A stretch of 64,000 bases of DNA, from NCBI GenBank assembly GCA_036785325.1, contig JAXIVH010000019.1:3432314-3496313 (forward strand), written 5' to 3'. Under the pieces are notes generated by a model, which saw only the letters and a list, made by a program, of their open reading frames with translations, ran no database searches and was not told where the DNA came from. The stretch is from Urophycis tenuis. Its lineage: Eukaryota > Chordata > Actinopteri > Gadiformes > Phycidae. How positions within the stretch are numbered: the first letter of the stretch is position 1; the number at the start of each line of letters is the position of its first letter. Position numbers and translations under genes: made by a program. Below, piece by piece: positions 19,703 to 31,918 of this stretch.

Positions 19703-22654
19703 CAGGGAGGGAGGGCGACTCGGTCAGCCAACCGTGACTTAGGTCCCCCCCCTCGCCAACCCCCCCCCCGAACGCCATACGTTTCACCTCCAGAGACACG
19801 CATCACATGTTGTGAGTCCATTTGCAACCAGTTCCTTTTTAAAAAAAAAAAGTGAAATCCAACTTTGAGACTAGTCACTGGTTTGTAGGACTAGGTTTCC
19901 TTGACCCCCCCAGGCCAGTCATGGGAGCAAGGGCTTAAAAGGGCCGGTTTTCCGTTCCTATTGTGCACTGATTGGATATAAAGTAAACATGTTTGTTATT
20001 GAATAGGTTGTTGTTGTCTGAGATGTTGGAAGTGCACATGCATCACACATGCATGATGTGATTCCTGCACATCAAGGCCTAAGGAATCCTTTATTTCACG
20101 TTTTCCTCAAAAATGTATTGCAGGTAATTGGGTGGCTTAAAACTGAAACAGTTGATGAGTATATGTAATATTACAGTACACAGTACAATTACAGTACAAT
20201 TAACTGAAATGTATGCTGAGTCCTGAAGTCCTGGAGGGGTTAATGTGAAACCATCTTAACCTAGCAACATATGACTTAGCAAATAGTTAAAAGAAAAAAA
20301 TAATTGTTGTATGCACAAACACAACGGCTTAACTTAATTCTATTACCTTAAGACAAGTTAAGATTGAGCTTATACCATACAAGCACGTACTGTGTTGAGA
20401 ATATAAAGTCTAAAGTCGATGTTTAACAGTACTCCGAAAATTGGGACATGTTTAGATTAACTCGAGAGCTTAATGTGAGTTTATGATATGAAACTAAGAG
20501 TTAGTAGATGCCTGTAGATATACAGGTCAATGGTTGGATGAATGGATTTAGTCATTCCAAAACATCACAAGTAAATATGTTGTTGACAATCATTTATTGG
20601 AAGCCGTTAAGGGGGAATAGAATCACATTCGGTTTGGTATCAATAAAAAAAAAAAAGACGATTTCCATTTTCAATTTACTTGATTAAAAAATGTTTTTTA
20701 TTCAGTTGACAGGAATGTAAAACAAACCACTTGATGGCAGCAGTCTGCATCGTTCAGCAAATAAAATGCGCATTGAAATGGCAGCCCACGATTAGGTTAA
20801 TTTTGACATCAACGTATACTTCATCATACATGTTATTCTTCATTTCCTGCCAGGGTATCCCTGAATATAAAACATTGTACAGTTTAACATGTTTGCCATA
20901 TTGTAGCAATAATTCAACAAAAAATATACTGGAAGATGAGGCGTACTGTTTGTATTCAATGAACAACAACAAATAATTCAGCGCATGTACTGACAGCAAA
21001 TGGGTTTCACAACCATGTGCAACTGGAGAATAAGTCACAGTGTGGAAAACGGTGAAAAAGTCCAACTTCAGTAAATGCTATGAACCCAGGAGACATGGTA
21101 CCCCTTTTCCTTCCCTCAGAAGACGAGCAAGGGAAGGATAGTGGATGGCTAAGTAGGTAACTGAGACCTTCAGGCACTTTTCATTAAGGTCATCTTCACA
21201 AACCCAGGCAAATATGGGCTTGATTATAGGTTCCTAATTTACTCAAGTAGATGATGGCCCCTCCCCACCTGTCAATAGCATGTTCATGATTGATGATTCA
21301 CGATTAGTCATGATAAAAATAAAAAAAAACTTTAAAAAACTGACGTGTTTGCAGAAGATTTCACCTACAATCAGTCCGTTACACAGCACATTAAAAACAA
21401 AGAACTAAAAAATGACTGCTGACAATTCCGACAGTCAGTTCCACGGTAAATCACGCACACTCAAGTATATTCCAAGCGAAATTCCTTCCGGCATGGAGTC
21501 AAAGTAACTATGACGATGTGTCAGGTTTACCTACAGTAGCAGCACGGTGATGACAATCAGAAGAGTGGTGAATATCAGAAGAGCCTACATTTGTGGTGGT
21601 CCGCTCAAACAATTCCTCATTCACCAAAGATCAAAACAGTTGGTTATTGACACTAAATTAGACATTACCCGTTAATGTTTTGAATTACATTCTAATATTA
21701 TTTCTTTAAAATATTACAGTAATGAATTAAGTATTTGTCATTAAATAAATACTTGATACGTGGGAAACACTGTGCTGCCCAACGGTTGCTATGCTAACAA
21801 CTTTTAATTACACACATAGTAATTAGCTAGTCCCAGTCCGTCGTTTGTGTAAATGTGTTGTTAAATCACCTGATTATAAGCCTTTTGATAATAATGACCA
21901 AGTTACTAGCAGCCAGACAAAAAAAGGCATCAAAAGGCAAAACGGTCTCTCTGCATTGTTGGAATGGCTGAAACCTGACCCGAAGTGGTTCTTTAGCACG
22001 ACATCTGTGTTATTAATGGAGTTATCTTCCATAATTATATTGCAATTTAAAGGAAATATAGCCTGTGCATGGAATGCTTATTTCATGGTCGAGGTAGGCA
22101 ACTCATTAAATGTAGTTACTGATAAACACCGACATTGCATCAATTCACACACGAGGGAAGGGAGAGAATGGTTTTGTTTTTGTCCGGTGCGAATAAATGG
22201 CTGCCTGTGTTCCTGAATGCATCCGCCGCTTCACATGACGGTCCCAAGTACCACGGGCTGCCGTCGTAAACCATCTGGACCAGACAGCGCGGAATAGATG
22301 ATCAAATGCACCACATGTAGGCCCCTGTGGTATCGGGCCTCTCAAAAGGCCCTCTATCCCGACGCCTGGGTCGCGGGACATCAATGCACCCATTATCAGG
22401 GAGGCAGGGACCTGCCGTAGACCTTCCGGCCACGTTCATCCTCCCCGCCCCCCAAAAACACAGCTCACGTGTTCACGTGTACGCCGGGCGACATCATTAA
22501 GGCTCGCGGTGTTTCCTCAAGCTGCAACAAGCACCCAAAACAAGCCCATCGCCCTCAGTGAATACCTCCCGGAAACAAAACATTTTTAAAAAACGACCCA
22601 AAATGGACATGTGGCGTTCCGAGCTGGGGCGCCGGGGCGGCGCGGCGCGGGGCC
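19703..22654. other. Between slc52a2 and slc52a3, no gene seen
   Basis: AT-rich, with no ORF resembling a protein. The 3'UTR of slc52a2 must start at 22654. A minus-strand AATAAA at plus 20594-20599 would end it at about 2 kb, but nearer ends are possible. Confidence 0.4.
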
Positions 22655-25191
22655 CTAGCTGCAGCTGTCCACGCACTCCTGGGCGCTGGAGAACACGTGG
22701 TAGACGCTGACCAGGGGGAACATGGAGAGGGCCCCCACCAGCGAGCCGGCCTGGATGGAGATGCCGCACCACAGCAGGGCGGAGTGGCCCGCCTCGTGGA
22801 GCAGGGTGCCGATGGCCACCTTCAGGTAGGAGAACAGCCCAGTGAAGACGATCCAGGAGGTGACCTGCGCGGTGGGGGGGGGGGGGGTCACATCACACGT
22901 GCGTTTCAACACATGGCAGCGGGTTCAAGAGAGCCTCAGAGGGTTCAGGGGAGGGATAGTGTAGAGGCGGGGGGGGAAGCCCTGCGTTTCCTCTCTAATG
23001 TCCGGGCGCTGTGATGTTGGCCTGACCTGTAGGTCTCACCTGTAGGCCTCTCTCAGCAACATGGCAGAGCAGCCTACCTGCAGCCTACCTGCTCCTGCTT
23101 GTGTCTGAAGGCACTATTGGTGACCTGGATTAATGCATCTGCCAAAAAAACTAAGAATGGTAAATAAATTGTTTAGTGTATATTGTCTTTACTCGGGTCT
23201 TCTATTGCACTCCTCTATCCCCTTGTACTGCTGGTCACTGTGAATTTCTCCTAAGGGGGATTAATAAAGGAATATCTTATCTTATCTTAAACGATATGTG
23301 CGTAAGAACATTTCTTTTAAAAAGTTGTTGACTAAAATGTCAACATTACTTGGATTTACATTTTTTGTTGGTTTGCACTTTGCCATTTGATCCCACGTTG
23401 TTTTTGTTACCATAAGGGAAAGCCCCTAGTGTTCCTACATGTGGTCAATCACGACGCTCGTAGGACCAGGTGACCTAACATGTGACCCAGAGGCCTGCGG
23501 ACCCCGCCCCTCCCACCCCCACCCCCACCCACCCGCCCGAACAATGAGGCTTGTTTCACGTCTTCACGTTGGGAGCGGAGGACTCCGGGGCTCGGGGACT
23601 CACCACCAGGCCCACGCCCGCGGGGTGCCCAAGGAGGGGGGGGCACGGGCTGAGGGCGGCCAACGCCATGAGGTACGCGGCGAACACCCCTCCCACCAGC
23701 GACATGGCGCCCAGACCCGCAGACGACCTGGGAGGAGAGCACGGAAGAACCGGCTCAGACACGCCTTAGTTCTTTCACCGTTAAAATGTATATTACGTAT
23801 AATATGCATACAGTAAACGCTGCCGACGAGCAGATTCGGCGGACGACGAGCCAAAGCTCCGCCTCCCTCACCTGAAGAGCACAAACGTGGCGGCCAAGCA
23901 CGCCAGCGGGTTGGCGATGTTCCCCAGCACGACGGAGAGGTGAAAGGTCATGGTGCCGTAGGGCAGGCAGGAGAAGCTCTGGACGGACGGCAGCACACCG
24001 TTGGTGAGCGCGTTGGAGACGGCGAGCAGCGCCAGCAGGTACGCGTTGCGCGGCGTCCAAAACGTGTGGGCGGCCAACTGCTCCTCCACGCCGGCGCTCT
24101 CGTCGTTCACCAGCAGCCCGCCGTTGTGGAGCGGGTGGGTCTCCTCGCCGCCGCCGCCGCCCGCCTCCCCCGTCTCCCTTGCCGCCACCTCCCCCCCCAC
24201 CGCGGACTCCGCCTCGCCGTCACCGCCATCGCCGCCGCCGTCGGACGCCTCACCCCGCGGTTGCCGGGGCGACGGGGCCCCCTGCCGCGACACCAGCCCC
24301 AGGAAGGCCAGCGCCGAGACGCAGAGCATGACGCACAGGAACCAGAAGAAGTTCTGCGCGGGGAAGTTCTCCGGCTGACGCACGGGCCTCGCCGTGCCGT
24401 TGGCGGACGCCACGCACTCCACGCGGCCGATGCCCTGCCCCAGGGCCACCACGCAGGGGAAGAGCGCGCTGAGGCCCTGGCCGATGAAGAAGGTGCGGAT
24501 GTACTGCGGGGGGTAGCTGTAGGTGAAGGGCAGGAAGGTGACGTTGGAGGTGCAGCACACCAGTGCCAGCAGGAAGGTGAGCGCGAAGAAGGGCAGCGAG
24601 CGCTCGCTGCCGCCCACGCTCACCGTGTGCGACCAGAACACGGCCAGGAAGGCGGAGGCCGCCACCGCCACCGCCTGGATGCCGTGGATGACGAGCCGCT
24701 CGTTCAGGCGGCCCGGCGCGCAGTGGTGGGTCACCGTGACGGCGATGGGCCCCAGGTTACCCAGCGCTATCAGCACCGAGAGGTACGCCGGAAGGTTCCA
24801 TCCTGCGGGCAGAGCGGGTTCATTTGTGGATCAAACCGTTTATACAAACTGCTGACTACGTTCATGTAATGTGGCGTCCACTATCTAGAGCTGTCCAGTA
24901 GTACTGCAAGGCAACAATGTCTAGCACATTTATTGTATAGGTGGGATCGGCCTTGGATGGACAAGGCCCATCTGGCTGAACTCTGAGCCCATTCATGGTG
25001 TGTGTGTCTGTCTGTCTGTCTGTCATTACATCCTCTTGTAACCACTACAACAAGAAGTAGTAATGGTGTTATTACACTACATTTATTGTACAATGCTAAT
25101 CAGTCAGTAAATAGGTATCAATATTAAACTAGAAAATGTAATTCTGAGGAATTACTTGTGCATTGGAATGCCAGTAGTTATTTATTATTAA

Positions 25192-25261
<70 letters not shown>

Positions 25262-26210
25262 ATGCAGAAAAGGAGCTGCGATGGTAATAATAGTAATCGT
25301 GATAACAATAACTAGAAAATGTAATTCCACGCGAGGAATTACTTGTGCATAGGAATGCCGGTAATTATTGAGATAAATTGAGTTGAGGTGGGGATATAGA
25401 ACCACCGACCCCCCAGTTGTAGACCGGCGTCCGAACCAGCTGCTGACAGTATTTCACTAGTTTTGATACCTAGTCTGTGCTGTAATTTCAAGACGTGCAC
25501 AAAGTCTGACGACAAAAAGACGATGGCTGTAATTTGAGAAATATGCCAAAAAGGGGAACGGGGAATTTTGTTTACAAACGAATCGAAGGCAAAAGGAGTA
25601 AGGCAGTAGGCGGAGTCAAAAGGCTCAGCGTTATGTCTAGTATAAAGTTGACAAAAATGAAAAATACATAGCACATGTGTACAGAAGTAGACCTTTGTAA
25701 TACAGTTTGAATGAAATCTCGAGGTTCCGTTCGTTTAGTCTCCATCAATCGCAGAAATTGTGTGTGAAGAAGAATAATATAACGAGGCGCTGAACAAAGC
25801 AGCCCACTGCTCCTCTGTAGGCTACCATAGGATGGGTCAAATGCAGAGAACAAATTTTCCCACATCTAAAAAATACTGAGAATGACCATTCAAGACAGAA
25901 AGGTGTTATAGTTAGTTATAGTTCCTATGCACAATAACAACCCGTTAATCCGCCTTGTATGGGAATGGATCCCCTATTTCCATCAAAAGACGTGTACTGC
26001 AAAGCAATCCTCCACCGTCCCCACAAATGCAACACGCAGAATAGACGTCATGAAACGTGAGTTAACTCTGGCACACTGACCTTCAGTCATAACATCGACA
26101 ATGACCGGCAGCTCGACCCACAGACTGTTGACGGAAATCCAGGAGCCCATGGCGAAGAGCGCCATCAGAACGTGGGTCACCGCGGCGCTGTGCCACCATG
26201 TGCCAGCCAT
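22655..26210 (-). CDS. slc52a2: Riboflavin transporter, SLC52A2-like
   Basis: Four coding exons on the minus strand: 26210-26081 (130 nt), 24802-23872 (931 nt), 23727-23604 (124 nt) and 22864-22655 (210 nt). The frame is kept throughout, giving 464 residues. It is a multipass vitamin B2 carrier. Diagnostic blocks: FAMGSWISVNSLWVELPVIVDV, LVCCTSNVTFLPF, RTFFIGQGLSALFPCVVALGQGIGRVEC, ALTNGVLPSVQSFSCLPYG, LSPCPPLLGHPAGV, YHVFSS. These match SLC52A2 better than SLC52A3, and fbxl6 lies next door as in human. The central cytosolic loop is Gly/Glu-rich low-complexity sequence. The last two exons have the same lengths as those of slc52a3. The first intron (after the EG codon pair) has no counterpart in slc52a3. 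Confidence 0.93.
23223..23290 (+). repeat. LINE 3' tail fragment
   Basis: The sequence gaatttctcctaagggggattaataaaggaatatc followed by (ttatc)n is a typical L2/Rex1-type LINE 3' end. It lies in the last intron of slc52a2. Confidence 0.5.
25126..25375. repeat. Direct repeats flanking a (CT)n tract
   Basis: A ~55-bp segment (aactagaaaatgtaattc ... gaggaattacttgtgcat) occurs at about 25126-25180 and again at about 25311-25370, with a (tc)n microsatellite (25197-25258) between. It is in slc52a2 intron 1. Confidence 0.75.
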
Positions 26211-26522
26211 CTCACCTCAAAGTATGCCCCCCCTGCACGGCACGGCTGGGCTTGATGTCACCCTCAACGTTTCCTGGGCCGCTGGTGTGTAGCGCGAATT
26301 CAATTAAACAAACACTCCCAGGTTACAGTTACGACACGACCTACCGGTTACGCCTGCGGAAGGCTAGAGGTGGACCGTGCCGTGTGTACGATGTTGCTTT
26401 ACGCAACGTTATCATACGCCCCCTTGACTGAGCGAGCCAATCCAAAAGCACATGGCAGATAGGGGTGCATTCGTTTCGCGATTGAATAACACCTAAACAC
26501 GAACACACACACACATATATAC

Positions 26523-26527
<5 letters not shown>

Positions 26528-26592
<65 letters not shown>
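26528..26592. repeat. (TA)n(TG)n microsatellite
   Basis: Uninterrupted TA then TG dinucleotides between slc52a2 and the gene that ends at 26956. Confidence 0.9.
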
Positions 26593-26593
<1 letters not shown>

Positions 26594-26907
26594 TTTTCTA
26601 AACACTTTTGTAATAGTCCATTTATTAAAATAGAAATTGTATATGTATTTTGCCAGTGCCTTTGCCAACAGCAGGTTAATAAGTTCAGAAGCAAAAAATT
26701 GTTCTTTTTTTTAATGACAGTTGCATATGATATTGCACAGGCCTATGAATTTACATACAAAGTCAAAATCAATAGATAAAAAATGTAATATAAAAAATGG
26801 TTACAGTAATGTACAACAATGGTCACATGTCTTTTCCATGCATGGTTCTTTTGACTGGCATGCCATGGCATCAAATTGGTGTGGACGATCCCACGTAAAA
26901 ACGAAAC

Positions 26908-26913
26908 TTTATT
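26908..26913 (-). terminator. Polyadenylation signal (AATAAA)
   Basis: tttatt on the plus strand, about 45 bp past the stop codon at 26956 of the minus-strand gene. It would give a very short 3'UTR. Confidence 0.55.
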
Positions 26914-26955
26914 TTTAACATCCAAATCCCTTTATGTGTTCTTTCCCCACAATTG

Positions 26956-29725
26956 TTAAACACCTAATTCACCACTTTGCTGCTCTTCCGCCTTCAAACC
27001 TCCACCACTAACCAGTGCATTGGGGTGGCCTGTTGTCATTTTGGGGGCCAAGACAAGACTGTACCCAGGTTTCACCCGGGGCAGCACCAGTTTTAGTTTG
27101 GGAGATATGGAGGATGCATAAACGTGACCCTCAAAAGACACGTTCAAGTTGGGGTCGTCGTTGTCCAGAACCAACTGCTGGTACAGAATTTCACAGCGCA
27201 GGGCCTCAATTTTCTCCGCGGATGATTTGGATTCAAAACGCAACAGTAGCTTGTCTACGTCCTGCTTTGTCTTGCAAGGCCCCCCGTTTTTATTCACCAT
27301 GGTTATTACATAGTTCCTATCCCGATTCAGAGGGGGGGGTTGGTGAGTGTCCTGAGGCTCCCGTTTCAACCCTCTGAAGTTATCCTCTCTGTTGGTTTTG
27401 TTCAGAACGCGGGCCTTTTTGGCACCAGGAGAGCTTTTCCTATGTGACTCCTCAGTAGCCACACTAGATGAATTGGAGGAATCGTCGTCGGACGAAGAGC
27501 TTTCCGTTGACAGCTGCTCGGGCGCACGTTTCTTTTTCGGGGCCTTTTTGGAGTACGCGGTGAAAAAGGGGTATTCTCTCATCAGGGCGGAAAACGGGCA
27601 GCCAGAAATCTGAATGAACACGTCCTCCTGTGCCGGTTGTGAGAACCTCCCTCCGGGCAGAAACTCCAACAGGTGTTGATCCACAACAGTGGTAATCACC
27701 TTCAAGATGTCCTTCAGACCGCTCCTGATGAGGTCTCGGTTTGTATGCCACCGGCCACAGTACTGGAAGACCCGGTCGAAGGTTCTCTCTTGCACCGGCT
27801 CCTGCAGGAACACGTTCACTTCCTCGGGCTCCAAGAGCGTCGAGGGGTTCTTGGACCACTCCAGGAGCTTCTGGTAGAGGCACAGTATGTAGCGGCAGAA
27901 GAGCCCGTACTCACCGGCGCTTTCCAGAAGCTGGTAGTAAGGGCCCAGTATTTTGCAGTAGATGACCGCCAGCACGCACACGAGACTCTGTATGACGTCG
28001 TCGGTGGCGTCGCAGTTCAGGCTCTCCAGGACAACGTTGGGGCAGTCGTCGACGCTCAGCAGCAGAAGGTCCGAGAAGAACAAGGGGATCTCCTCGTGGT
28101 GGTGGATCAGGCCGGCGGCCGCCTCGAAGTAGCGGCGGGAGTCCAGTTGGTCCGAGAGGGTGCCCCCGAGCGTCGACGGGCGTCCCTTCTCGTGGCAGAA
28201 CGCGACCCAGTGGCTCCTGTAGCCGCTCACAGCAAAGTCGCTCGGGTTCAGCGCCTCGCAGGCCATGTGGACGTAGCGCGACGTGCCGCTCTCTGAGAAG
28301 TTCACGACGCGCTCAAACTTGGGGTTCTTGTCTCGGCCCAGCTTCTGCCCGCTGGATGTTGTCGTGTCGCTTTCCAAGCGCATCAGCTCCCGTTCGATCG
28401 CGTCGTGAACGTCCATGAGAAAGTGTGCGTTGTGGTGCAGGAACTCGACCGGCGACGCCAACGGGACGTCTTTTGCGAGCGCCGCGACTTTGCTTTCAAA
28501 CTCTTTTATGGCCGGGTGTTCTTTGCACATTAAGCTGTACTGGTTTCTGAAAAGATCCAGCGAAAGTTGCTTGGAAGCGTCGGCATCCCCTCGGTATATG
28601 GACGCCAGTTTTTCAATATTGATCATAGCAATGTCCAGCAGAGTTCCTGAGTTTTTCTCATCTTCTGTAGCTTCAGTGGTATTAGCTGTAGCATTTCCCA
28701 CAGGGTCGGGTGAATTCCCGGCCTGCTTCTGATCGACACTGACAGGGACCTCCTCGTCTTTAATTTTCACGTTCCCTTCATTGGAATTGAGCTCAACGGA
28801 AGACATCTTGTCGTCTTGTGTTTGAAAATCCTCTTCATGTTTGATGTTAACTTTGAGTTTTTCAGTGGCCACTGCACCTTCCTTTTTGACGCGCTTCTTT
28901 GTGGTGAGTACTTGCACTTCCCGCACTAGCTCAAAGGGACTATGGATCAGCGTCTCCATCGCGGCGTTCCTCCGATAACTCCTCGTCTTGCAATTGCGGT
29001 AATTGCGCTGCAGCTGCTTCACTCGAGGCCTCAGGACTCTGTATGCCTTCTGAACATCTCCGTCCTTGCAAAACAGTGGATGGAAGTTTCTCAGCCATGT
29101 CACCAAAACCATCGGGTCCAGTTTTTCCCTGGCAACAAAGTTGCAGAGCTCGAGGATCAGCCCGTTGGTGACCTCCATAGACTGGGCCTGTTCTGAAAAA
29201 TCCATCATCTCCAAAAGGGTGGTTCTTTCCACTCCGATGATATCACATAGCGGGCCAACAAAGTTAAAATTGACCTCTGATTCCAGGAAGGTGGATCTGG
29301 CGTCCAATCCCAAGCTCAACGTGGTCGCGATGCCCGTTTCAATCAGGCCTTGGAAAAAGGCAGACTGGTGATTTGGGAAGATCTTCTTCAGCCACCCCAC
29401 CACCACATCCCAGGTCAGATAGTTGTCCTCTCTTATGAGTCCCACTTGAACCAAAAGTCTGTTTTTGCATCGCTGAGTGTCAAGGTTCAACCCTAAGCCG
29501 GCTTGGGGGCCATAGAAGTCTGCCACAAGCGTCCAGAAAGTTTCATCTCCTGAGAAAAAAGAACAAAACATATTAAAAATGTTGCATCCATTCATGCAAA
29601 CATTCTTTTAAATGTATTTGTTATTTATCCACAATTGCTTCTGGTTGTCTCTCCAGGCTTTTAAGTTCCTTTCTACCACACACACACACACACACACACA
29701 CAGGCACACACACACTCACACACAA

Positions 29726-29789
<64 letters not shown>

Positions 29790-29854
29790 TTACGGAGGTT
29801 AGCCTCAGCTATCACCCTTTTTCCAGATATCGAAAAGTTGTGTTCTCCTTCCAT
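26956..29854 (-). CDS. Unrecognised 884-aa protein, probably nuclear
   Basis: Two coding exons, 29854-29794 (61 nt) and 29549-26956 (2,594 nt), are joined in phase by a GTAAGT donor and a TTCTCAG acceptor. The product starts MEGEHNFSIS. Earlier ATGs in the leader hit stops at once. I do not recognise the family. Residues ~22-230 look globular and helical (DETFWTLVADFYGP, LTWDVVVGWLKKIFPNH). At ~237-290 a Lys/Glu-rich stretch follows, with SUMO-type psi-K-x-E sites (VKKE, IKHE, IKDE). A long helical middle domain contains YCKILGPYYQLLES. A nuclear-localisation-like KKAPKKKR lies at ~688-695, followed by a Ser/Asp-rich acidic tract at ~700-720. The tail has two more psi-K-x-E sites (LKRE, LKAE). 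A nuclear scaffold or chromatin role is only a guess. The intron is mostly a CA microsatellite. Confidence 0.75.
29676..29787. repeat. (CA)n microsatellite in intron
   Basis: Imperfect CA repeats fill almost half of the 244-bp intron and abut the 5' splice site of the minus-strand gene (GTAAGTCTGTGTGTG). Confidence 0.95.
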
Positions 29855-30390
29855 CGCCGACTGTTCGCGCTTACTGGTGAATGCAAAGTAAACAGAACAG
29901 TCATCGGCAAAAGATTTAAGGACAAAAGAGTGCCATTTGCGTCGGATCACTGAAAATGTTTCATTACAAACATTAATAAGTCACCCAAGGTAAACACATG
30001 CATGGCATTGTTGAGGCTAATACTCAAAACACTACAGAGTTTTTACACAAACACTATATTAATCCATACGCATTTTAGTGCTACCTGTACCTGTCTAAAT
30101 GTTTCCTTGCAGTGTTGCACATATATTTAGTTTTAAAGTCTTACCGATTGTGTGATCTTTTACATTTGAACAGTGTGAGGGAGAGCGTCCCGGTCTGGAG
30201 CCCTTAATTCTATCTCGGTGTCTGATTGGCTGGTTCTACAATAGGCGACGTGTGTACGTCGCTCCTCAGCCAACCAGCGAGAGGAAGGACGTTGCGTCAC
30301 GGGCATCGACCACGGAAGCTGCGCAATGTTACTGCGCGGCAAAAAACCAGCAACAATGGTAAACAAAGTGCACACCTGAAGTCATTCCAG
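29855..30390 (-). promoter_or_regulatory. Leader exons and promoter region of the 884-aa gene
   Basis: A non-coding part of exon 2 begins at an acceptor (CAG, plus 29950-29952). A donor CG|GTAAGA at 30144 marks the end of a first leader exon that extends upstream to about 30390. No clear TATA box. Inferred from splice motifs and the lack of an upstream in-frame ATG. Confidence 0.5.
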
Positions 30391-30828
30391 TCATCCTGAA
30401 AAAGTCTTCCATTCATTCGTTTGGGTTCTGAAGACGTTGTAAGTATTTGGAACCGAGTCGTTCAATTCAATTGTTAATTCAAGCAGTAGTTTCGCGACTG
30501 TGACAGAGATACAGTAATGCGTGCCAGTAAGTGTGTTCAACTCAAGTCTTGTTGTTGCATATCGACAATGTAGAGTTCGTAACTAAAGCTAAACACGAAG
30601 CATTCGCCAGATGAGAGTCCGACGCACAAGAACCTTCTTTGTTTGACACTGCCCCCCCCCCCCCCCCCCCCCAGTCTCTGGAAACACACAGACACACACA
30701 GTGTGTGTTCGCATTGTAGAGTGTGTTTGGAGTGAGCATGGCGCCGACCAGTAAAACATGTGTAACATAAGTATGGGCAGGAATGATAGTGAGCAGGGTG
30801 ACCCTACCTGCTCCCATGCATATGAACG

Positions 30829-30878
30829 ATGGATAGATAGATGAAAACTTTATTAATCCCCGAGAGGAAATTCAGGGT
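30829..30878 (-). repeat. LINE 3' tail fragment
   Basis: gatagatagatgaaaactttattaatcccc: the reverse complement of the same type of LINE end as at 23223. Confidence 0.5.
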
Positions 30879-31388
30879 CCAAGTAGCTAAAAGACATAGA
30901 CATCACACATATCAACATAAGCAGGATAAATAAGGATAAAGTGAATAAATGATATGCACACTTTTGAGTCATTTTGGGTTCTAACCGATCTCAGGGCTCA
31001 AGATTAACATGTCCTTGTGGTACTAACATGGTTTGGTGGCTTGGTGGCATGCTAACACGTCTGGCCACATCACTGGTTGCAGTATTGGCACCTTGTCACC
31101 TACCATCTGTGTACAATTCACAAGATTACTACAATTGAAATAAATTGTTAAAGGTTTTTATTGCATTGGTGGTCTTTTTCTTTGTTACTGCCCATGCCTC
31201 AACATCTCTTTCGTCACAAACTGAATTTCCACTCTCCTCCTCTTCCTCTTTTAAAAAGCTCTTAAAAAAACAAAAAACGTTTAGTGAAAACCTTTATTGA
31301 TATGTGAGGGACACATTTTTGGGGGGACCCAAACAAGCCACGGCCTCACAGAACAATTGTTCCGTTTCCAACTAAAGCACTCACACCA

Positions 31389-31433
31389 GACAGACCGACA
31401 GAAATACTTAAATAATCCCTGAGGGAAATTGCT
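31389..31433 (-). repeat. LINE 3' tail fragment
   Basis: cagacagaccgacagaaatac then ataatccctgagggaaattgc, close to the tail at 3851. Confidence 0.55.
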
Positions 31434-31918
31434 TTCATTACAAATACACCAGATGAATGGTAAACTGGTAAAGTGAAAAGAAAAACAGTATAGAAGTATA
31501 TAACAGTGAAATATAACATAATGTTTAAAAATATACATAAATCTAGGCATCACCAGCACTGCAAACAGCCACTCTATAACATCCAGCGCTGCTCAAAACC
31601 TTCGTCACCACCCATCACCAAACAGCGGCCGAGACCGCAGATCTAAACTCCTGACGTGTGTTGTCCTTCTCCTTCTACTGCTACTACGAAGACTACTACT
31701 ACTACAAAGACTACGCGTGACCTCTCACCCACATGCCACGTGATCGCCGTCTTGAGCCCCGGCTCTCCCTTTTGTGTGTTTCCCCCTCAGCAGGCCGGCC
31801 CGTTCACCTCCGACGCGCACGCCGTGTTCCCTGCATGTCTGCGGTGCCGCGCGTCCGTCACATCCGCCCTCGGTGAAGGACCAGGGCGTCTCTCTCTCTC
31901 TCTCTCTCTCTCTCTCCG

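Larger units (their letters stand above)
30391..31918. other. Divergent intergenic region, LINE tails
   Basis: No gene seen between the minus-strand gene and fbxl6. It contains a poly-C run (30652-30672), LINE 3' tails in reverse orientation at 30829-30878 and 31389-31433, and a (TC)n tract (31891-31916) ending just before the fbxl6 ATG, so that tract lies in the fbxl6 leader. Confidence 0.5.

Noticed and set aside
22697..24869. Plus-strand ORFs of up to 309 codons
   Set aside because: Antisense to GC-rich slc52a2 exons; low-complexity translations without family motifs.
25197..25258. CRISPR-like periodicity
   Set aside because: Simple dinucleotide repeat in a vertebrate genome; there are no spacers.
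29621..29950. Start of the 884-residue protein at 29950
   Set aside because: The codon there is GTG and follows a splice acceptor; the first usable in-frame ATG after the leader is 29854.
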